From Sarcomyxa edulis (Eukaryota > Basidiomycota > Agaricomycetes > Agaricales > Mycenaceae), in the NCBI GenBank assembly GCA_009761415.1, contig QUOL01000002.1:2819587-2883586 (forward strand): a stretch of 64,000 nucleotides of DNA, given 5' to 3'. Both the position numbers and the translations under genes were made by a program. This document shows positions 12,129 to 23,377 of the stretch, one piece after another. Under the pieces are notes generated by a model. The model ran no database searches and was not told where the DNA came from. It saw nothing but the letters and a program-made list of their open reading frames with translations. Each line of letters begins with the position of its first letter. Positions within the stretch are counted from its first letter, which is position 1.

Positions 12129-12483
12129 GGCTTCGGTCGAGCTACGAATGCCAAATCAGTGAGAACGAGGAGTTTGCTTATCAGCAGTCGCAGTAAGTAG
12201 TAATAGAGGTAAGGAAAGTGCCGCTGCCGAGTTGATCATGATGCATGATGCATCAGTGATTAATCGTCTCAGGTGGCCATCTTCGGATTATTTAGCGCTT
12301 TAACTCTGTAGGGTCCCACGAGAATCAAGACAGGAACATATTATGGTTCACATGAAGCAGGACTCAAAGAGGTGTAACATAACCATATACACGAAGAGTG
12401 ATTGTCCCAAAGATTTCGGAAAGCAAGATACAAAAGACAGGATAGAAGCGTCGTAATAAGCATGATCTTCCGAAGACCTGAGA

Positions 12484-13875
12484 TCAAGGGTATACTGGAA
12501 AGCGAGGAAGAATGGCCCTAATAGACACCATGCCCGAAGACACCTGTACAGACACTCCCAGAGAAGCAAGTCCATACGAGTGTACGCTGGCTCGTACCTC
12601 GTGCAACCGTTCATCCTGGCAGATGACAGAGATATCTTCCAGTTCGGAAAATATCCCCGATCGAACCACGAAGAGTATCTCGCTGATGCCTCCAAGACGA
12701 TCCCTCGAGAGTTCGACGATACACAGATGTTTCAAAGTTGTTTGTGGATGCGGCGGTTTGAAAAGGCGAGAAGGTGTATGTAAAGCAGAGTGCACGAGCA
12801 CCTTGAGATCAGTTAAATGGGGGAACGCATCGAATATTCGGATGAAATCGATGGTGGATTCCGAGCCGCAAGTAAAACGTGTAAGTGACGACGAGAATGC
12901 CGACGAAACATGCACGAGTACGGAGTGAAATGCATTGCGAGGCATCGGTTCACAGAGATCATAGGCGCCCAGGAAGCGGACATTAGGAAGGTGAAAATGG
13001 GAGAGTAGATCAGGGAAATTGTCAAGATGTAATGTGTGTAGAGATGGTAGTTTGTAAGGCTGGTCTCCTTCGTACGGAGGCCAAGTTGCGGTTTTTTGAT
13101 GATGACGAAGTAAAGATGCCGTATCTGTATCCATATATCGTATCTCTGCTGGGAACCGACCAGCCTGACGTAGGAAGTTCTTGGCGAGATTATCATTTGG
13201 TGGCTCATTCCCGTCAAAAGACTGAGATGAGGGGTCAAATAGCTCGATAGTGGTGATGCGACAAGCCTGGAGATGTGTGAAGTATCGGATGAATTTCTCG
13301 AAACGATCTGAGCGTATCCAGATACCGGACATTTCGATACGGCGAAGTGAGGAAGCCCAGATTGTAGCCATAGTTTTCCAAAGCTTGACAGATGGGACAA
13401 GAGGGCCTGTCAAACCTCGTTTCGTAGTCATTCGTAGGTTTTGGGTGATGTAATAACCATGGAACATAAGAACCGTCATGTTAGGACAGGCAGGAATGAG
13501 CCCCCAAAGGATGTCACTTCCTTCCCAATCCTCTCCAGCATAATCATTGTTCTCTCGGCCAAGACAGAGATCCAAGCGCCGACACCACATCCCAGGCATT
13601 TTACCATTGCGACTGGTGCGAAGGAATTCTACCACACGAGGAATGTGGTTGAACCGGCAAAACGCGATTATTTCGTACAAGTATTCATTCGTCAAGTCGT
13701 GAAATGCCTTTGAAACGAGGCACAGCGAGCATTTCACCCCTAGGGAAGCAGCTATAGCAGCCTGAATAAGGTCTCGATCTTCGTGAGCAATGGCTTCGTA
13801 CGAAGTGTCCAGTGCTCCTGGAACATGCGTAGCTTCACGAATAATGAGGCGATAGAGCTCGTTCGGCATATACAT
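12484..13875 (-). CDS. F-box-like protein, tandem paralogue B
   Basis: Single-exon 463-residue protein from ATG 13873-13875 (MYMPNELYRLIIREATHVPG). It is collinear with the copy at 10737-12128 without length change, with conserved blocks ALDTSYEAIAHEDR, SLGVKCSLCLVSKAFHDL, GMWCRRLDL and AGEDWEGSDILWGLIPACPN. The 355-nt spacer between the two genes includes 3' flank that also looks related (both genes share a similar C-terminal end, PVYP at the stop). It shares a 226-nt upstream region with the divergent gene starting at 14102. F-box domain at the N-terminus and leucine-rich remainder as in its twin; presumed SCF substrate adaptor, substrate unknown. Confidence 0.75.
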   Translation of the reverse strand: MYMPNELYRLIIREATHVPGALDTSYEAIAHEDRDLIQAAIAASLGVKCSLCLVSKAFHDLTNEYLYEIIAFCRFNHIPRVVEFLRTSRNGKMPGMWCRRLDLCLGRENNDYAGEDWEGSDILWGLIPACPNMTVLMFHGYYITQNLRMTTKRGLTGPLVPSVKLWKTMATIWASSLRRIEMSGIWIRSDRFEKFIRYFTHLQACRITTIELFDPSSQSFDGNEPPNDNLAKNFLRQAGRFPAEIRYMDTDTASLLRHHQKTATWPPYEGDQPYKLPSLHTLHLDNFPDLLSHFHLPNVRFLGAYDLCEPMPRNAFHSVLVHVSSAFSSSLTRFTCGSESTIDFIRIFDAFPHLTDLKVLVHSALHTPSRLFKPPHPQTTLKHLCIVELSRDRLGGISEILFVVRSGIFSELEDISVICQDERLHEVRASVHSYGLASLGVSVQVSSGMVSIRAILPRFPVYP

Positions 13876-14101
13876 GGTACCAGATTGGCCCAGTAGCCCG
13901 AATATACGACGATTTTGAGACCTGCTAGCTTGTCGTCGAGTGAGGGTGTGATGTGTCCTGATCTGAGTGATGTGACTTCGCCAGTCGCGCCTCGCGTTCG
14001 AACTTCTCTCTCAAAGGAGGTGTCTTCCACGCAGTTGTCGGACTGTCTGCTATCGTCCATCTTCCGTTCCATCTCAATCTTCCACTTTTACGAATTCCAT
14101 A

Positions 14102-15771
14102 ATGCCGTTCTCGTTCACGTTCAAGCTCGCAGTGCCAGGTCTCATAAACCCCTTTGCCACTCCATCGCCGCCGGTTCCGAGACCTGTCGAGCCAAATTCG
14201 GTTCCTGAGGCTGCACAGCGTCAGGCCAATCTTCCTCGCCGACGGCCATCTCCCCTGCCTTCTGCAGCAGGCCAGTCATCAAGAAAGAGAGGTTGGGAAC
14301 CTGCTTTCGCTGATCCAAGTCTTTCTGCTACCACTGTCGCTTCGGCGAGTGGTTATCTTGACACCCCTGCAAAGTTACAGTACAGACAAATGGCTGCTGC
14401 TTCCGCGGAGGCATCTATCGAGAATACCCGTACAGACGATACAGGTGTGTTTTCTCATCTCGCATCTTGTGGATTCATAAGAAACTCCTCATCGCCTTCA
14501 CGAGGCCAATTGACATGCTCAAAACGCGTGTTCGATGGTTTTTATATGGTCAACTCCCCCTCGGATTATCACGCACCACCATCTTTACACTTCTCCTTTT
14601 TGCTCTCCTTTTTTCTGTGTGTGTTCGCGACTGGCTCGACTGATGACCATCCACCTTTTCTTTTTTATCCATGTAGAATTACCACCCCCTGCCAAACGCC
14701 GTCGCGGGCTCGCCGGCTCTATCGTTTCCACTGCCGTCAGTGCTGCACTCATAGGTACTGCCGTCGGTCTCACTGTTTATCGCTTGTAAGTGCCATATCT
14801 ATCTAATCCACACAATCCTCAAAGTATAGTATATTACTATAATAGATGGAGAGACCGTGGCAAAGAGCCCACGCAGCATCCACTCCCTCCCCCACCACCA
14901 TATCAGCAAGGCGGATGGGTTCCCGTCGAACAACCCCAGGCACGTGTATCATCATCTTTCATATGTCTAATCTAAGCTCATGCATTACTCCTGCTAGACC
15001 ATCCAAGTCACGCCAGCCACACCACGCGGTAGGAAATCCCAAATCCGACATCACACCGGTTCGACTAGCAAGCGTTCTCAGCACCGTCGGCCTCGTGTTC
15101 GTCCCATCGCATTATCACCCGCACCCGCTTCCAATTCTTCGTCTTTCTTGCGTCCTCCAGTACCTAAACCCGAGTTTGATTTCGGAAATGGCGAAGGGGA
15201 GGAGGCACTTGCTGATCCGGGTGTTGTCGAAGAGCAGGTTCGTTGTTCCATATCATCGAGTGTCAGTGATTCAAACTGATCTGTTTTGATTCCTCAGATG
15301 GACTGGATAGGAGACAAGCTGTCCATGTTGATCGAAGAAGGCAAGAAAGCACTCGGGCGAGAAGTCGTAGTGATGAGCGACGCGCAAGAGGACGAAGTAG
15401 ATGATGGGTCTGGTTCATGGGAAGAAGAAGACGAGAGCCAAGGAACATCGACATCGACAACGACAACGACGAGCCCGAGGAAATCAAAACCAAGAAACAT
15501 CCCCATCCCACCTCCAGGTTACATCTCTCATCCACCTTCTGCATCTCCGCGCTCTAGCCGATTCGAGGTGCAGGCGTCTACTTCTTTACCGACGATTCGA
15601 AGGCCTACGCATCACTCACGCGGTGCTTCGGTCGAATCTGCGGCTGCTTCTCTTGGTCCAAGCCTTAGCTTCAGTACGAGCTTCAAGGAGGACGAGAGTG
15701 CATGGGAGAGTCCGGAACTGCGCGAGTCGATGGCCAAGGCGAGGGAACGACTTTTGCGGAATCGGTCTTGA
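14102..15771 (+). CDS. Unknown single-pass membrane protein, proline- and acid-rich
   Basis: Predicted 419 residues from five exons: 14102-14444, 14677-14785, 14846-14939, 14998-15237, 15298-15771; lengths sum to a whole number of codons. Residues about 1-115 are proline/serine-rich. A basic AKRRRG precedes one hydrophobic helix, GSIVSTAVSAALIGTAVGLT, at about residue 125-145, so the protein is probably anchored once. After it come a poly-proline stretch, an Arg/His-rich linker, a conserved-looking MDWIGDKLSMLIEEGKKALG helix, and acidic and serine-rich tails. The intron at 14940-14997 fits the frame only with a GC donor (CAG/GCACGT), i.e. a GC-AG intron; a GT four bases later breaks the frame. 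I do not recognise the family. Peroxisomal or mitochondrial outer-membrane anchoring is possible but unproven. Confidence 0.6.
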
Positions 15772-16254
15772 ACCCTCTCACCCTCACTTCACCCTCACCC
15801 TCACCTCAACCTCTCCCACCTCATAGAACATCAACCGAACATCGAACCGAAATCGATACAAAACAAAACCAAATTCTTCCACATTCATTGTACGACATAC
15901 AACTCTCTTTATATTATTTCTCTTTCTCTTTCTCTCGCATCTGCTTTCTCTTCTGTCTCCAAACCAAAGTATTATACCACCATCATTGCCGTATGCATTA
16001 TGTATTATTCACTACAACGTGAATACCTCCCCCCACGCTCATTCTTTTCACTCGTTCATGGCTTGTATACATACACATACTTTATTCGCATTCTCTATGG
16101 CTAGATATGCTTTTCGTCGAACCCGTCTGTACGGGAATGCAATCCTTTTCAATACGCCAGTTCGTGAAGGCCACACATCTCGGACGACATTTCTGAATCA
16201 ATCTACACTGGTATTAGTAACATATCCGACCAAAGCTGGGGCGTGCAGCAAAAA

Positions 16255-16980
16255 TTAGGAGGAAATAGTTGTGAAAGCGCGTCGATGGTATATTAGCGGT
16301 GATATGTGCGAATCGTCACTTTCCGTCAACTTCTCCACCCGAATGACCCGTCCAATGAACAGTTCTGAGCTGACCATGTTTTTCTCCAACGGAGCCACCG
16401 TTCCCAACTCTCCTCCTACTCCATGCCTCCCCAGAAACTCCAGATCGTGCAATGGCAAAGCAGTCGACACCAACTTGCACGAAAGCGCGCCCAAGGACCC
16501 TTCCAATACGGGTAAACCCTCCTCGCTCAACAAGTACGGGACCGTCGCGAATGGTTCGGGATATAAATCTGCCCTGGAGAATTTCACTGCTGTCGATGTC
16601 TGAGACGAGGAGAGCAAGTTGATGACCATATGGGATGGATGGTGTGCTTCAGCGGATTTCAAAGATGTCGCCATGCGGGATGGGATACGGAGGGCAAACG
16701 CAATAAGGGGATATGGGTCCATTGAAATGCAGGTAAATGAGGATAACGTCGCTCCGTGGAAAGTACGAGTGCTATCATGGGGTTCGTCCTGGTTGGCATC
16801 GTTAGACGCGTTCGGACTCGGAGGCATGAAAGAAGTCACGACAGCGACTGGCTGGGCTACTTCGCGCATCAAGGCGCGAAGCTGGTTTCGGGTGGTATCT
16901 GCTGTGGAATGGGTGTAATTTCGTGCATGTCGACTGCGAGTTACATGTCGAAGAACAGAGTTCGAGCGAAGCGCGTTCAT
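16255..16980 (-). CDS. Flavin reductase-like (FMN-binding split-barrel) protein, mitochondrial leader
   Basis: Single-exon frame; I start at the ATG 16978-16980 (MNALRSNSVLRHVTRSRHAR), giving 241 residues, because the upstream in-frame 42 residues look like leader sequence. Residues 1-25 are Arg-rich without acids, a typical mitochondrial presequence. The core matches the flavin reductase-like domain: ALMREVAQPVAVVTS, then FHGATLSSFTCISMDPYPLI and AFALRIPSRM, the GxTxSSFxSxSxDPP-type signature that binds FMN. Later GALSCKLVSTALPLHDLEFL and FIGRVIRV complete the barrel. Proteins of this fold reduce or bind flavin for partner oxygenases; the partner is unknown here. Complete, with no frame break. 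Confidence 0.75.
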   Translation of the reverse strand: MNALRSNSVLRHVTRSRHARNYTHSTADTTRNQLRALMREVAQPVAVVTSFMPPSPNASNDANQDEPHDSTRTFHGATLSSFTCISMDPYPLIAFALRIPSRMATSLKSAEAHHPSHMVINLLSSSQTSTAVKFSRADLYPEPFATVPYLLSEEGLPVLEGSLGALSCKLVSTALPLHDLEFLGRHGVGGELGTVAPLEKNMVSSELFIGRVIRVEKLTESDDSHISPLIYHRRAFTTISS

Positions 16981-17106
16981 GGAGGTTTTGGGAGGCCTGC
17001 GGCGGACTTTGGCTCTCAGGCTTTTTTGTCGATCACCGTCGAGGCAATTCACTTGTTTCGACACGATCTTGGTATGTAGCCTATGCACTTCGAAGTTGGG
17101 CAACAT

Positions 17107-18310
17107 GAAATGACCACCTTAGTAGAGAGTCGTGCTCTCCTGAAGTCAAACTTACAAAAACCAGTCTGGAAACAACAGAGCCAAGTACGTCCAATGGTAA
17201 ACCAACTGTACATAAGTACACTCGAGGCACAAGCATTTTCTAGCATCATATGGTAAGTCAGTGTTATCGAGAGTAAACCGACATGATGTCGTGCTGCACG
17301 TCCGTAAAATGAAAGCCTAAGTATCTTCAAAATTTTGGGATTGAAACGGCTCTGATAGAATAGCCAAAGTCACGGTGACATAGCTCCACCGACTTCCTCC
17401 TCCTCCACGATGAGTTCTGACGATTTTTTTGAACAGAAATTGCAGACTGGCCGTGTTTAGGACGCCACGGTGGCACATATTGAATCCTGTTGATTGTCCG
17501 CGATGAAAGCAAACATCCTGCTCGATCGGATTCAGGTGGCGGTCTCCAAGCGGTCTCTTGCTTCTGTCTACAATCTTTCTTGACCTACCTGCAGAGCTTA
17601 CTCCGCGTTGCATGAGCGCCTGTATGATTGATTAGTGAGCTTTTTTGTTCTGTTTCATGGTCCGAGTATCGATAAAGCCTAAATCGTTCATGTGATGACT
17701 CGGACAGAGATCATTGTGATGCCTATCTTCTTTCACCGTTACAGTCACCGGAGAACGCGTGGGCTAATGCCGTCAGCTGGATATAGATTCCAAAGCACAT
17801 TCTAACGTACAGTATAGTCGCCGTCCACTCTTACCTTGCCTATCTTAGCAGTCGTCTGTCCCCGCAATCCTCTCTTCAGGTTCCCCGAGTGCCAAGACGT
17901 TACCGGTTGGGCAAGAGTTGCGGACGGATTAAAATGTCTGCCGAGAAAAGCCGAAGTGGTTCAAGGTTGATCCCGCATGCCGAGCGTGCCGCAACCAATT
18001 GCACAACTCTCATGGTCTCCATCTATCAAGGACCTCCATTTTCTTCATGAAGTTATCGTCTTGCTTGGGGTAGCAATCATCTAATTTTGGATCTACCAAT
18101 GGTGTTTCACCAGGACTATCGCCTATTGAAACACGGGCCAACTTTGACACTGGGCCCCATTATACTGTGCTTTTCCCCCCAGTGTTTGTGGTATTTAACT
18201 CTCTAGGGCTCTTTCAGCGCTTTCTCTTCGTTTCCAGGACATCTTTCACCCAGGTAGCCTCTAATTTTCTTCTTCACGCACTCCTTCTCTCTCTGAATAT
18301 CGGACGCAAT
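17107..18310. other. Intergenic, promoter side of the MFS gene
   Basis: About 1.2 kb with only short frames on either strand and no motif I recognise. The last 150 nt before 18311 are pyrimidine-rich (ctcc/ttctt) as in fungal leader regions and probably hold the promoter of the transporter gene. Confidence 0.4.
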
Positions 18311-20807
18311 ATGGATAGCGCTCGTTCCGAGGGTGTGCTCGTCAAGAGCCTCGATGAAATTCACGAACCTATAGACCCAAGGATAAGTTCATCGTCTATT
18401 CCAGACGCTGAAGTCCTCGACGAAGGATTAGTGCATCAATTGAGTGATTTTGTACGACATCCGGCGGACCATCAGCACCACCATCTTGACGTTGTATCTC
18501 TCAAAGATGAGAGTAGTATCTCCGACGAGAAAACTATCCCAGTCGGAGACGAGGAGCCACTTTACGTGAGCTGATTTCTCGCGTCCACTCGTATGTCTGA
18601 TCCTATCGAATTATCTAGGTTGAATTCGACACGGGAGACAAACGCAACCCTATCAATTTCTCCTCGAAGAAAAAATGGGCTATAACTTACATGGCATGCG
18701 CCTTCACACTATTATCTGGTCAGTGACCTCAACATTTAGTCTTGCTTCATCATTTGACGCTTTATTTTGTGATCTAGCAAGCTCTGCTGGGTCTTACAAC
18801 TTGGGGTTCCCTTCCATGACGCGCGATCTAAACTGTACTGAGTTCCAGGCATCTGTTGGACTAAGTGTATACGCTCTAGGATTTGCTGTCGTCCCTCTCG
18901 TATCTGCTTCTTTCAGCGAGGAATTTGGAAGACAACCGTTATACATTGGTTCAGCGGCTCTATTCCTTCTCATGCACATAATGGTTGCCTTGTATGTTGA
19001 CCCAAGATTCACTCAAATGCGCGTATACTGACTTTAACTCCTAGATCTAAGAACATACAGACCGTTATCATCGCCCGATTCCTTGCTGGCGCATTTGGTT
19101 CGACTGGGTCTACGATGGTAGGCGGCACTGTCGCAGATATCTGGTCACCCCATGAGTGAGTTACGTCGATTGCTTCACCACGATGCTCGTGTTTCTCAGC
19201 TGATGACGGACCAAATTGTCTTCTAGACGAGGACTCCCGATGTCTATATTCGCGTTGACGGCGCTTGGAGGAATGGGGTTGGGGCCCCTCATCGGCGGAT
19301 GGATCGAGATGAATCATCATCTTGAATGGCGGTGGATTCAGTGGATTCATGCCATGTATGTCAATCTATTCCCTCCTTACTCTGCGAGTCATGCCACTGA
19401 ATCGCCATCGATTGTTTCTTCCAGCATGTGCGGAGTGTATCTTATCCTGGTTCCCATCATTATGAGGGAGACACGGGCTTCTATCCTACTAATGCGCATA
19501 GCCCGGAGGATTCGCAAGAATTCCGGTGACCGTCGGTATAGAGCTCGTGTTGAAGATGAGAGAGCAAGTCTTCGCACTCTCGTATATATATCTTGTACTC
19601 GGCCGATACGTGAGTCTTCTTTTTTGGTCTCCATATTCCAATTTATTCACGATGCGTAACAGACTTATTACTGACTGAACCTACGGTCTTGAGCTTCAGC
19701 GTGAGTCTGACATGCAACTCAGGATCAAGTCGCTGACCATCATCTCTGTATAGCTTTGGATTGGCTTCGCTTGGGGAGTCATATATGGGCTGATCGAGTA
19801 TGAGAATACTTTCTCTGTCGACCTGTATCTGTCATCTCAACGACGACGCATTTATCGTCCATCTTTATAGGTCCATCTCAGGTGTCTTCAAGAACCTCCA
19901 TAATTTCAACTCTGGCCAAGTTGGCACAGCTTGCATAAGCATCATGTAAGTCCCTTACCTCCGATAGTCCTTCCTGATATAAACCTAGCATTCCCTATAT
20001 ATAGAATCGGTACGATACTCGGGTTCTTCACGAATATGTACCAAGAAACTCTGTATCAGTGAGTCTTCATACACGTGTCCTCTTCGCTTCAAACACTCTG
20101 CTGAGGTACAGAATGTAGAAAATACTTTCCAAAGAAGGGGCCAGAAGCACGGTTATACGCTGCCTGCGTTGCTGCGATCCTACTTCCCGTTGGAATGTTC
20201 ATCTATGCTTGGTCCTCGTTTCCAAACGTACATTGGATGGCGCTCATAGTTGGCATCACGGTATGACCCTCATTCTCGGGCCCTGACTTTCGATTACTGA
20301 CAACCAGGTCTTAGCTATTCATTTGGGCGACATTTATCATATACCTCGCTGTCTTTACATACCTGGCTGACTGGTATGCTCTTATTTTGTGATCATACAG
20401 CTATCACGCTCACCTTGCCGTCAGCTATGGTCCGTTCGCGTCTTCTGCTCTCGCAGGCCAAAGTCTGCTCCGTAAATCTGAGAACTATTGGTGTGGCCCG
20501 TGATAACATTTCTGACGTTTTTTATTTCGCTAGGAAACCTCATGGCTATGGCCTTCCCACTGTTTACCCCGCAAATGTTTGCAAAAATTACATATAAATG
20601 GGGTTGCACGATATTTGCTTGTATCGCGCTCCTCATGGTACCTATTCCATATGTACGTGTGTTCTTTCGTCTCTCGATTATAGGCTACGATCTCTGGTAA
20701 TGACGCCCATTTCCGAATTATGTTCCTAGGTTTTGCTACTCTATGGACCTACTATTCGAGGACGAAGCAAGTTCTCGCGAATGGTGTTGGAACAAATCAA
20801 GGCTTGA
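18311..20807 (+). CDS. Major facilitator superfamily transporter, DHA1-type
   Basis: Twelve or so exons join in frame from ATG 18311 (MDSARSEGVLVKSLDEIHEP) to TGA 20805-20807, giving roughly 530 residues. The N-terminal 85 residues are hydrophilic and cytosolic. Then come DTGDKRNPINFSSKKKW, the pre-helix motif of fungal polyamine/benomyl/cycloheximide-type exporters; helices 1-6 including SFSEEFGRQPLYIGSA (motif A, G-x-x-x-D/E-x-x-G-R-R/Q) and LGPLIGGWI (motif C, the antiporter motif). A long cytosolic loop MRIARRIRKNSGD separates the halves; helices 7-12 include SFPNVHWMALIVGITLFIWA and NLMAMAFPLFTPQMF. Probable proton-coupled drug or polyamine exporter of the plasma membrane. The 3' part, from 19795 on, lies inside a tandem duplication, and a second truncated copy is at 24091-24951. 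No frame break here. Confidence 0.85.
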
Positions 20808-21442
20808 ATTGTCAAATATAGACAACGTCGATATAATCGTTAATCTGATAAAGTGAGATTTGGCACGAAAGTGATGACCGGAGAAAGAAAAATGTGCACC
20901 GACGTCGCCCTGATCATTATTCACGAAGGTGGCACGTCCAGACAACGTCCAGAAGAGCCTTTGACCATTCCTCTCATATTTTGCATCGTTTGGATCAGTT
21001 GCTCTCGGAACGCTGGGCCGGGTGGAAGGCGAGAACCCAACATCTACCTTATATGGAGGCGTTGATCAATGAGTCCAGAGAATTGCGATCCATACACAAA
21101 CACGTCGTGAATTGTTTCAAAAGTACGCTGTCGCGTAAGTTTAAGACTCTATTGTCAAATATGTCGAAAAACCAAAATCACATCAATTTTTGAGGGTGAG
21201 ATGGGCTGTAGCCGTACAGGTCGACATCCTGAATAACAAAGCCTGAAAATGATCATCGTAAGTGGGGAGCAACAAACGGACGAAAATCCGAAAGATAGTC
21301 ACGGGAGCAAACGGAATTACAAATTGAGGTCCGAGCGTCCGTCCTTTGTTGATCTTCAACTTCTGCCACCAACTCTTCTACTTACCACCACCATCGCACA
21401 ACATACAAACTTCATCTTCTTTCTTCTTCAACAAAGATAAAG

Positions 21443-22393
21443 ATGAGTACCAGTTCTAAATCCAAGACTGCCGACTTCGCCAGACTCTTCGAACGTCTTT
21501 CGTCTTATCGCTCGAATATATCCTGCGGCACCCCCCTTCAAGACGACGTTCAGGCTACTTCAGATTCCTCTGATCTCGCGCCTGTAATCAAGAGTCTTGC
21601 TCCTCTCGTAGCCACCAGGGCCTACACATACGAACTAAAATCGTCCCAGCACGGATCGAGTGACGCGGACTCGGTGGCAAGCGTCGAAGACACCGGCTCT
21701 GATTCTTCAGACGACGCGTCGCTCTCCGAATTTCCGTTGGACAAGAGGTATCCTTTCACCTTCAGTATGATGGTGCACAAGCTCTATGGACTCGAGGAGT
21801 GGGCGGAGATGGTTCAGGATGTCGTGGAGAAATCGAAGGAGCGATATAGGCCTTTGAGCGAGCAAGGCTTCGAAGCTAGGCCGTACGCATCGGAGACGCA
21901 AATCGACGGTCGTGTACATCTCCAAGCTGAGGTGGCAGTCGAGGGCGCGAATGCACAGACACAGGTGGACGATGCCGACGAGCGCGATAAAAGAGTGGCA
22001 GTTGAGAAGTTGGAGCGAAAGGAGATGGATATTCGGGATAGAGACGTGATCTTGAAGAAGAGGTGTATCGGGCGAAGGAAGTGGACAGACGAGTCCATGG
22101 CCAACGAGGGGACGTGGGTCTACGACGCGGCTGTTTCTTCAGTCGAGGCTGCTAGACCAGCATATTCGATCCATACTGCGGTACACGCGCCAAAGAACCC
22201 AGTTCCAGAAAACAACCTATCGAGTATGCGTCAAACCGCGAGGCCAGCAGCAGGAAACGTACTCGAAGAGTCGTTCTTTGGAAAATGGGATGCTCGGGTT
22301 GGGTTCCAGAATGTGAAGGATGTCGAATCTGGTTCAAAGAGCCTCACCTTGGGCGAGGCGCAACGTTCGAGGAAACGTCCTTTCGCGCTCTAA
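21443..22393 (+). CDS. Unknown protein, three-copy family, copy 2
   Basis: Single-exon 316-residue protein from ATG 21443, in a leader rich in CTTC and CCACCA. It begins MSTSSKSKTADFARLFERLS and keeps the central KRYPFTFSMMVHKLYGLEEW block, the AEMVQDVVEKSKERYRPL helix, the ILKKRCIGRRKWTD block and the RSRKRPFAL C-terminus seen in the copies at 7625-8572 and 25597-26526. Acidic, Ser/Asp-rich linkers separate the blocks. No signal peptide, membrane segment or known catalytic motif is visible, and I cannot assign a family. It sits in unit A of the tandem duplication, downstream of the intact MFS gene and in the same orientation. Copy 3 is its closest relative, consistent with a recent tandem event after an older dispersal from copy 1. 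Confidence 0.8.
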   Translation: MSTSSKSKTADFARLFERLSSYRSNISCGTPLQDDVQATSDSSDLAPVIKSLAPLVATRAYTYELKSSQHGSSDADSVASVEDTGSDSSDDASLSEFPLDKRYPFTFSMMVHKLYGLEEWAEMVQDVVEKSKERYRPLSEQGFEARPYASETQIDGRVHLQAEVAVEGANAQTQVDDADERDKRVAVEKLERKEMDIRDRDVILKKRCIGRRKWTDESMANEGTWVYDAAVSSVEAARPAYSIHTAVHAPKNPVPENNLSSMRQTARPAAGNVLEESFFGKWDARVGFQNVKDVESGSKSLTLGEAQRSRKRPFAL

Positions 22394-22544
22394 ACGACGA
22401 AGATAATCATTCCTGCCTGACCGATTTCGAGGGCAACGATCGGCCTTTTTTTTTTCTTGTAAGATTTTCAAACATTTCTTCCTCACCTTTGCGCTTCACA
22501 ATGTATATAACACACTTGACGAACACTATCGAACAAATCGATAT

Positions 22545-22690
22545 ATGACTTACCTTTACTATATCACACAAAGACTCCTGACCCCGAAAAAATATTTATA
22601 AATCATTCGTGAAGGTTGCTAAAGGGATGAATCACCTTATGCAGCAGTGAAGCATACGCAATAGAGGTGATTCGAAAGGAACGGAGACAC
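22545..22690 (+). repeat. Conserved 3'-flank block, copy 2
   Basis: About 150-300 nt past the stop codon of the gene at 21443-22393. It shares with 7320-7480 (minus) and 26690-26835 the words GACTTACCTTTACTATATCA, GAATCACCTTATGCAG and GAGGTGATTCGAAAGGA. The order and spacing of these words are the same in all three copies. Confidence 0.75.
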
Positions 22691-23281
22691 AAGACGGAAC
22701 CCGCAGCTATGCGTCCTTAGGCGAAAGGTGGATCTTAACGATGACATGCATTGATCTTGAGGTCCACTGGTATCGCAATTTTGAGGGCAGAGCTGAGTCG
22801 AACGTCGCCCGTGGCATCAGTGATTGGAGTGCTGGGCTGAAGCAACGATTTTTGACGCTGCCGAGAGCGTCGTCTTCCCACCGTGATGAGCGACGATGGC
22901 GGGTATGAGCCGGATAGGAATACGATAATCTTGATGAATCGGTACGGTGATTCAGAGTTTTACTCCAGGCGGCGTATATTGTCCACGAGCTTGGTTCCTG
23001 ACGGGAAAAAACCTAACCCACAGGAGCGTGGCGTGGTTGGTCAGTCCGGGATTGATTCCCGACAGATGCAAGGGGGGAAAGTGTTCGGATATAGTATAAC
23101 GCGTCGATGACCGGTGTATCGACCGGAAGAGCTTCTGAAGGGGGAGGAAACGGTCATGAGCTCTGAAAATTTGTTGCGTCGGTCCGATGACGGGTATGAG
23201 CATAGATGCACCCTGCAGAGCGGTAGTTGAGTCGCCGAAGTTACGATAAATGTACAACATAGGCACTCACGTATGTACTTG

Positions 23282-23377
23282 ATCGAGCTGATCGCTCAAG
23301 CATGGAAGCTCCGTCCTGTCCTGGATGCGGTCATGAATGCTCTGCAAAATTCTTGACGAGCCTTCGAGGACTCTCAT
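23282..23377 (-). other. Possible first exon of a convergent gene inside unit A
   Basis: On the minus strand an ATG at 23375-23377 opens MRVLEGSSRILQSIHDRIQD and continues to a good GTGAGT donor near 23270; after a 60-nt intron ending CTCTGCAG comes a stretch reading either HLCSYPSSDRR or, in the other frame, GASMLIPVIGPTQQIFRAH. The same words recur in unit B (near 27300-27500) but the unit B ATG frame has a stop. It could be a small convergent gene, now decaying. I do not recognise it and the exon structure is not secure. Confidence 0.25.
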
